The notes beneath the pieces are model-generated. The model searched no databases. It had not been told where the DNA came from and saw only the letters and a program-made list of their open reading frames with translations. Positions 63,963 to 64,000 of a stretch of DNA of 64,000 nt are shown in pieces. The position numbers were made by a program, and so were the translations under genes. Each line of letters opens with the position of its first letter. The stretch's first letter is position 1. The stretch comes from Oerskovia paurometabola (GTDB taxonomy: Bacteria > Actinomycetota > Actinomycetes > Actinomycetales > Cellulomonadaceae). The stretch spans positions 930,001 to 994,000 of the forward strand of contig NZ_JAFBBV010000001.1 in NCBI RefSeq assembly GCF_016907365.1, given 5' to 3'.

Positions 63963-64000
63963 AGGTGGGCCCGGTCCCCGAGCGGGAACCGGGCCCACCT
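63963..64000 (+). terminator. hairpin terminator at the window end
   Basis: AGGTGGGCCCGGT and ACCGGGCCCACCT (13 pairs, with an inner CCC/GGG) form a stem 22 bases after the stop of the membrane protein. The downstream side is cut by the window edge. Confidence 0.75.

Overview
The window is about 72-75% GC chromosomal DNA (judged by eye) from an actinobacterium of the Micrococcales, most like Cellulosimicrobium, Cellulomonas, Oerskovia or Promicromonospora. The support is codon use, a secreted multi-domain GH18 chitinase, a ROK regulator divergent from xylA-xylB, ClpC, and many start codons preceded by a TANNNT hexamer 6-7 bases upstream. I see no rRNA, tRNA, CRISPR array, transposase, integrase or prophage. 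Coding density is high and no gene-free stretch exceeds 300 bases, so this is ordinary chromosome rather than an island.

Layout. 1-2706: copper export on the minus strand, with a CsoR-type operator, a His-rich CopB-type P-ATPase and a truncated DUF6153-like gene. 2826-8262: an alpha/beta hydrolase, a cupin, an SDR, two small or membrane proteins and a secreted tripeptidyl-aminopeptidase-like hydrolase. 8394-17504: UbiB/ABC1 kinase plus RNase Z, a pentapeptide-repeat protein, an ECF sigma factor fused to its own anti-sigma and membrane part, a tandem universal stress protein and a YwiC-like protein. 17735-22805: ClpC, OsmC, SRPBCC and an aminotransferase. 23041-26084: an ECF42-type sigma factor with its YCII/DGPF partner, a DUF998 membrane protein and a divergent lipocalin-like gene, controlled by matched divergent promoters with a CRP-type box exactly between them.

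26327-44802: an MFS exporter, a uridine-kinase-like protein, the chitinase, a NUDIX hydrolase, an acetyltransferase-TetR operon with a start-codon operator, the lactate-utilisation lutABC operon with a divergent GntR/FCD regulator and two perfect operators, a PLP dehydratase, an ArsR/MFS divergent pair with a perfect operator, release factor 3, a CPA1 antiporter and an AIM24 protein. 44842-56684: small unknowns, a type-B carboxylesterase, a choloylglycine-hydrolase-family enzyme, a FabH-like synthase, a MarR regulator divergent from an LLM-flavin/FAD-oxidase fusion, an aldo-keto reductase, an orphan ABC ATPase and a ROK repressor. 56782-59459: xylA-xylB. 59545-63291: a second copper locus (YcnI, CopC-CopD, YcnI-like and a membrane protein). 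63411-64000: a membrane protein and its terminator.

The main theme is local self-contained regulation. Five regulator genes (TetR, GntR/FCD, ArsR-like, MarR, ROK) sit beside their likely targets, and perfect inverted repeats mark four of the control regions. Most convergent gene pairs are separated by long perfect hairpins. The two copper loci, the chitinase and the xylose genes fit a soil or plant-litter polymer degrader exposed to copper.
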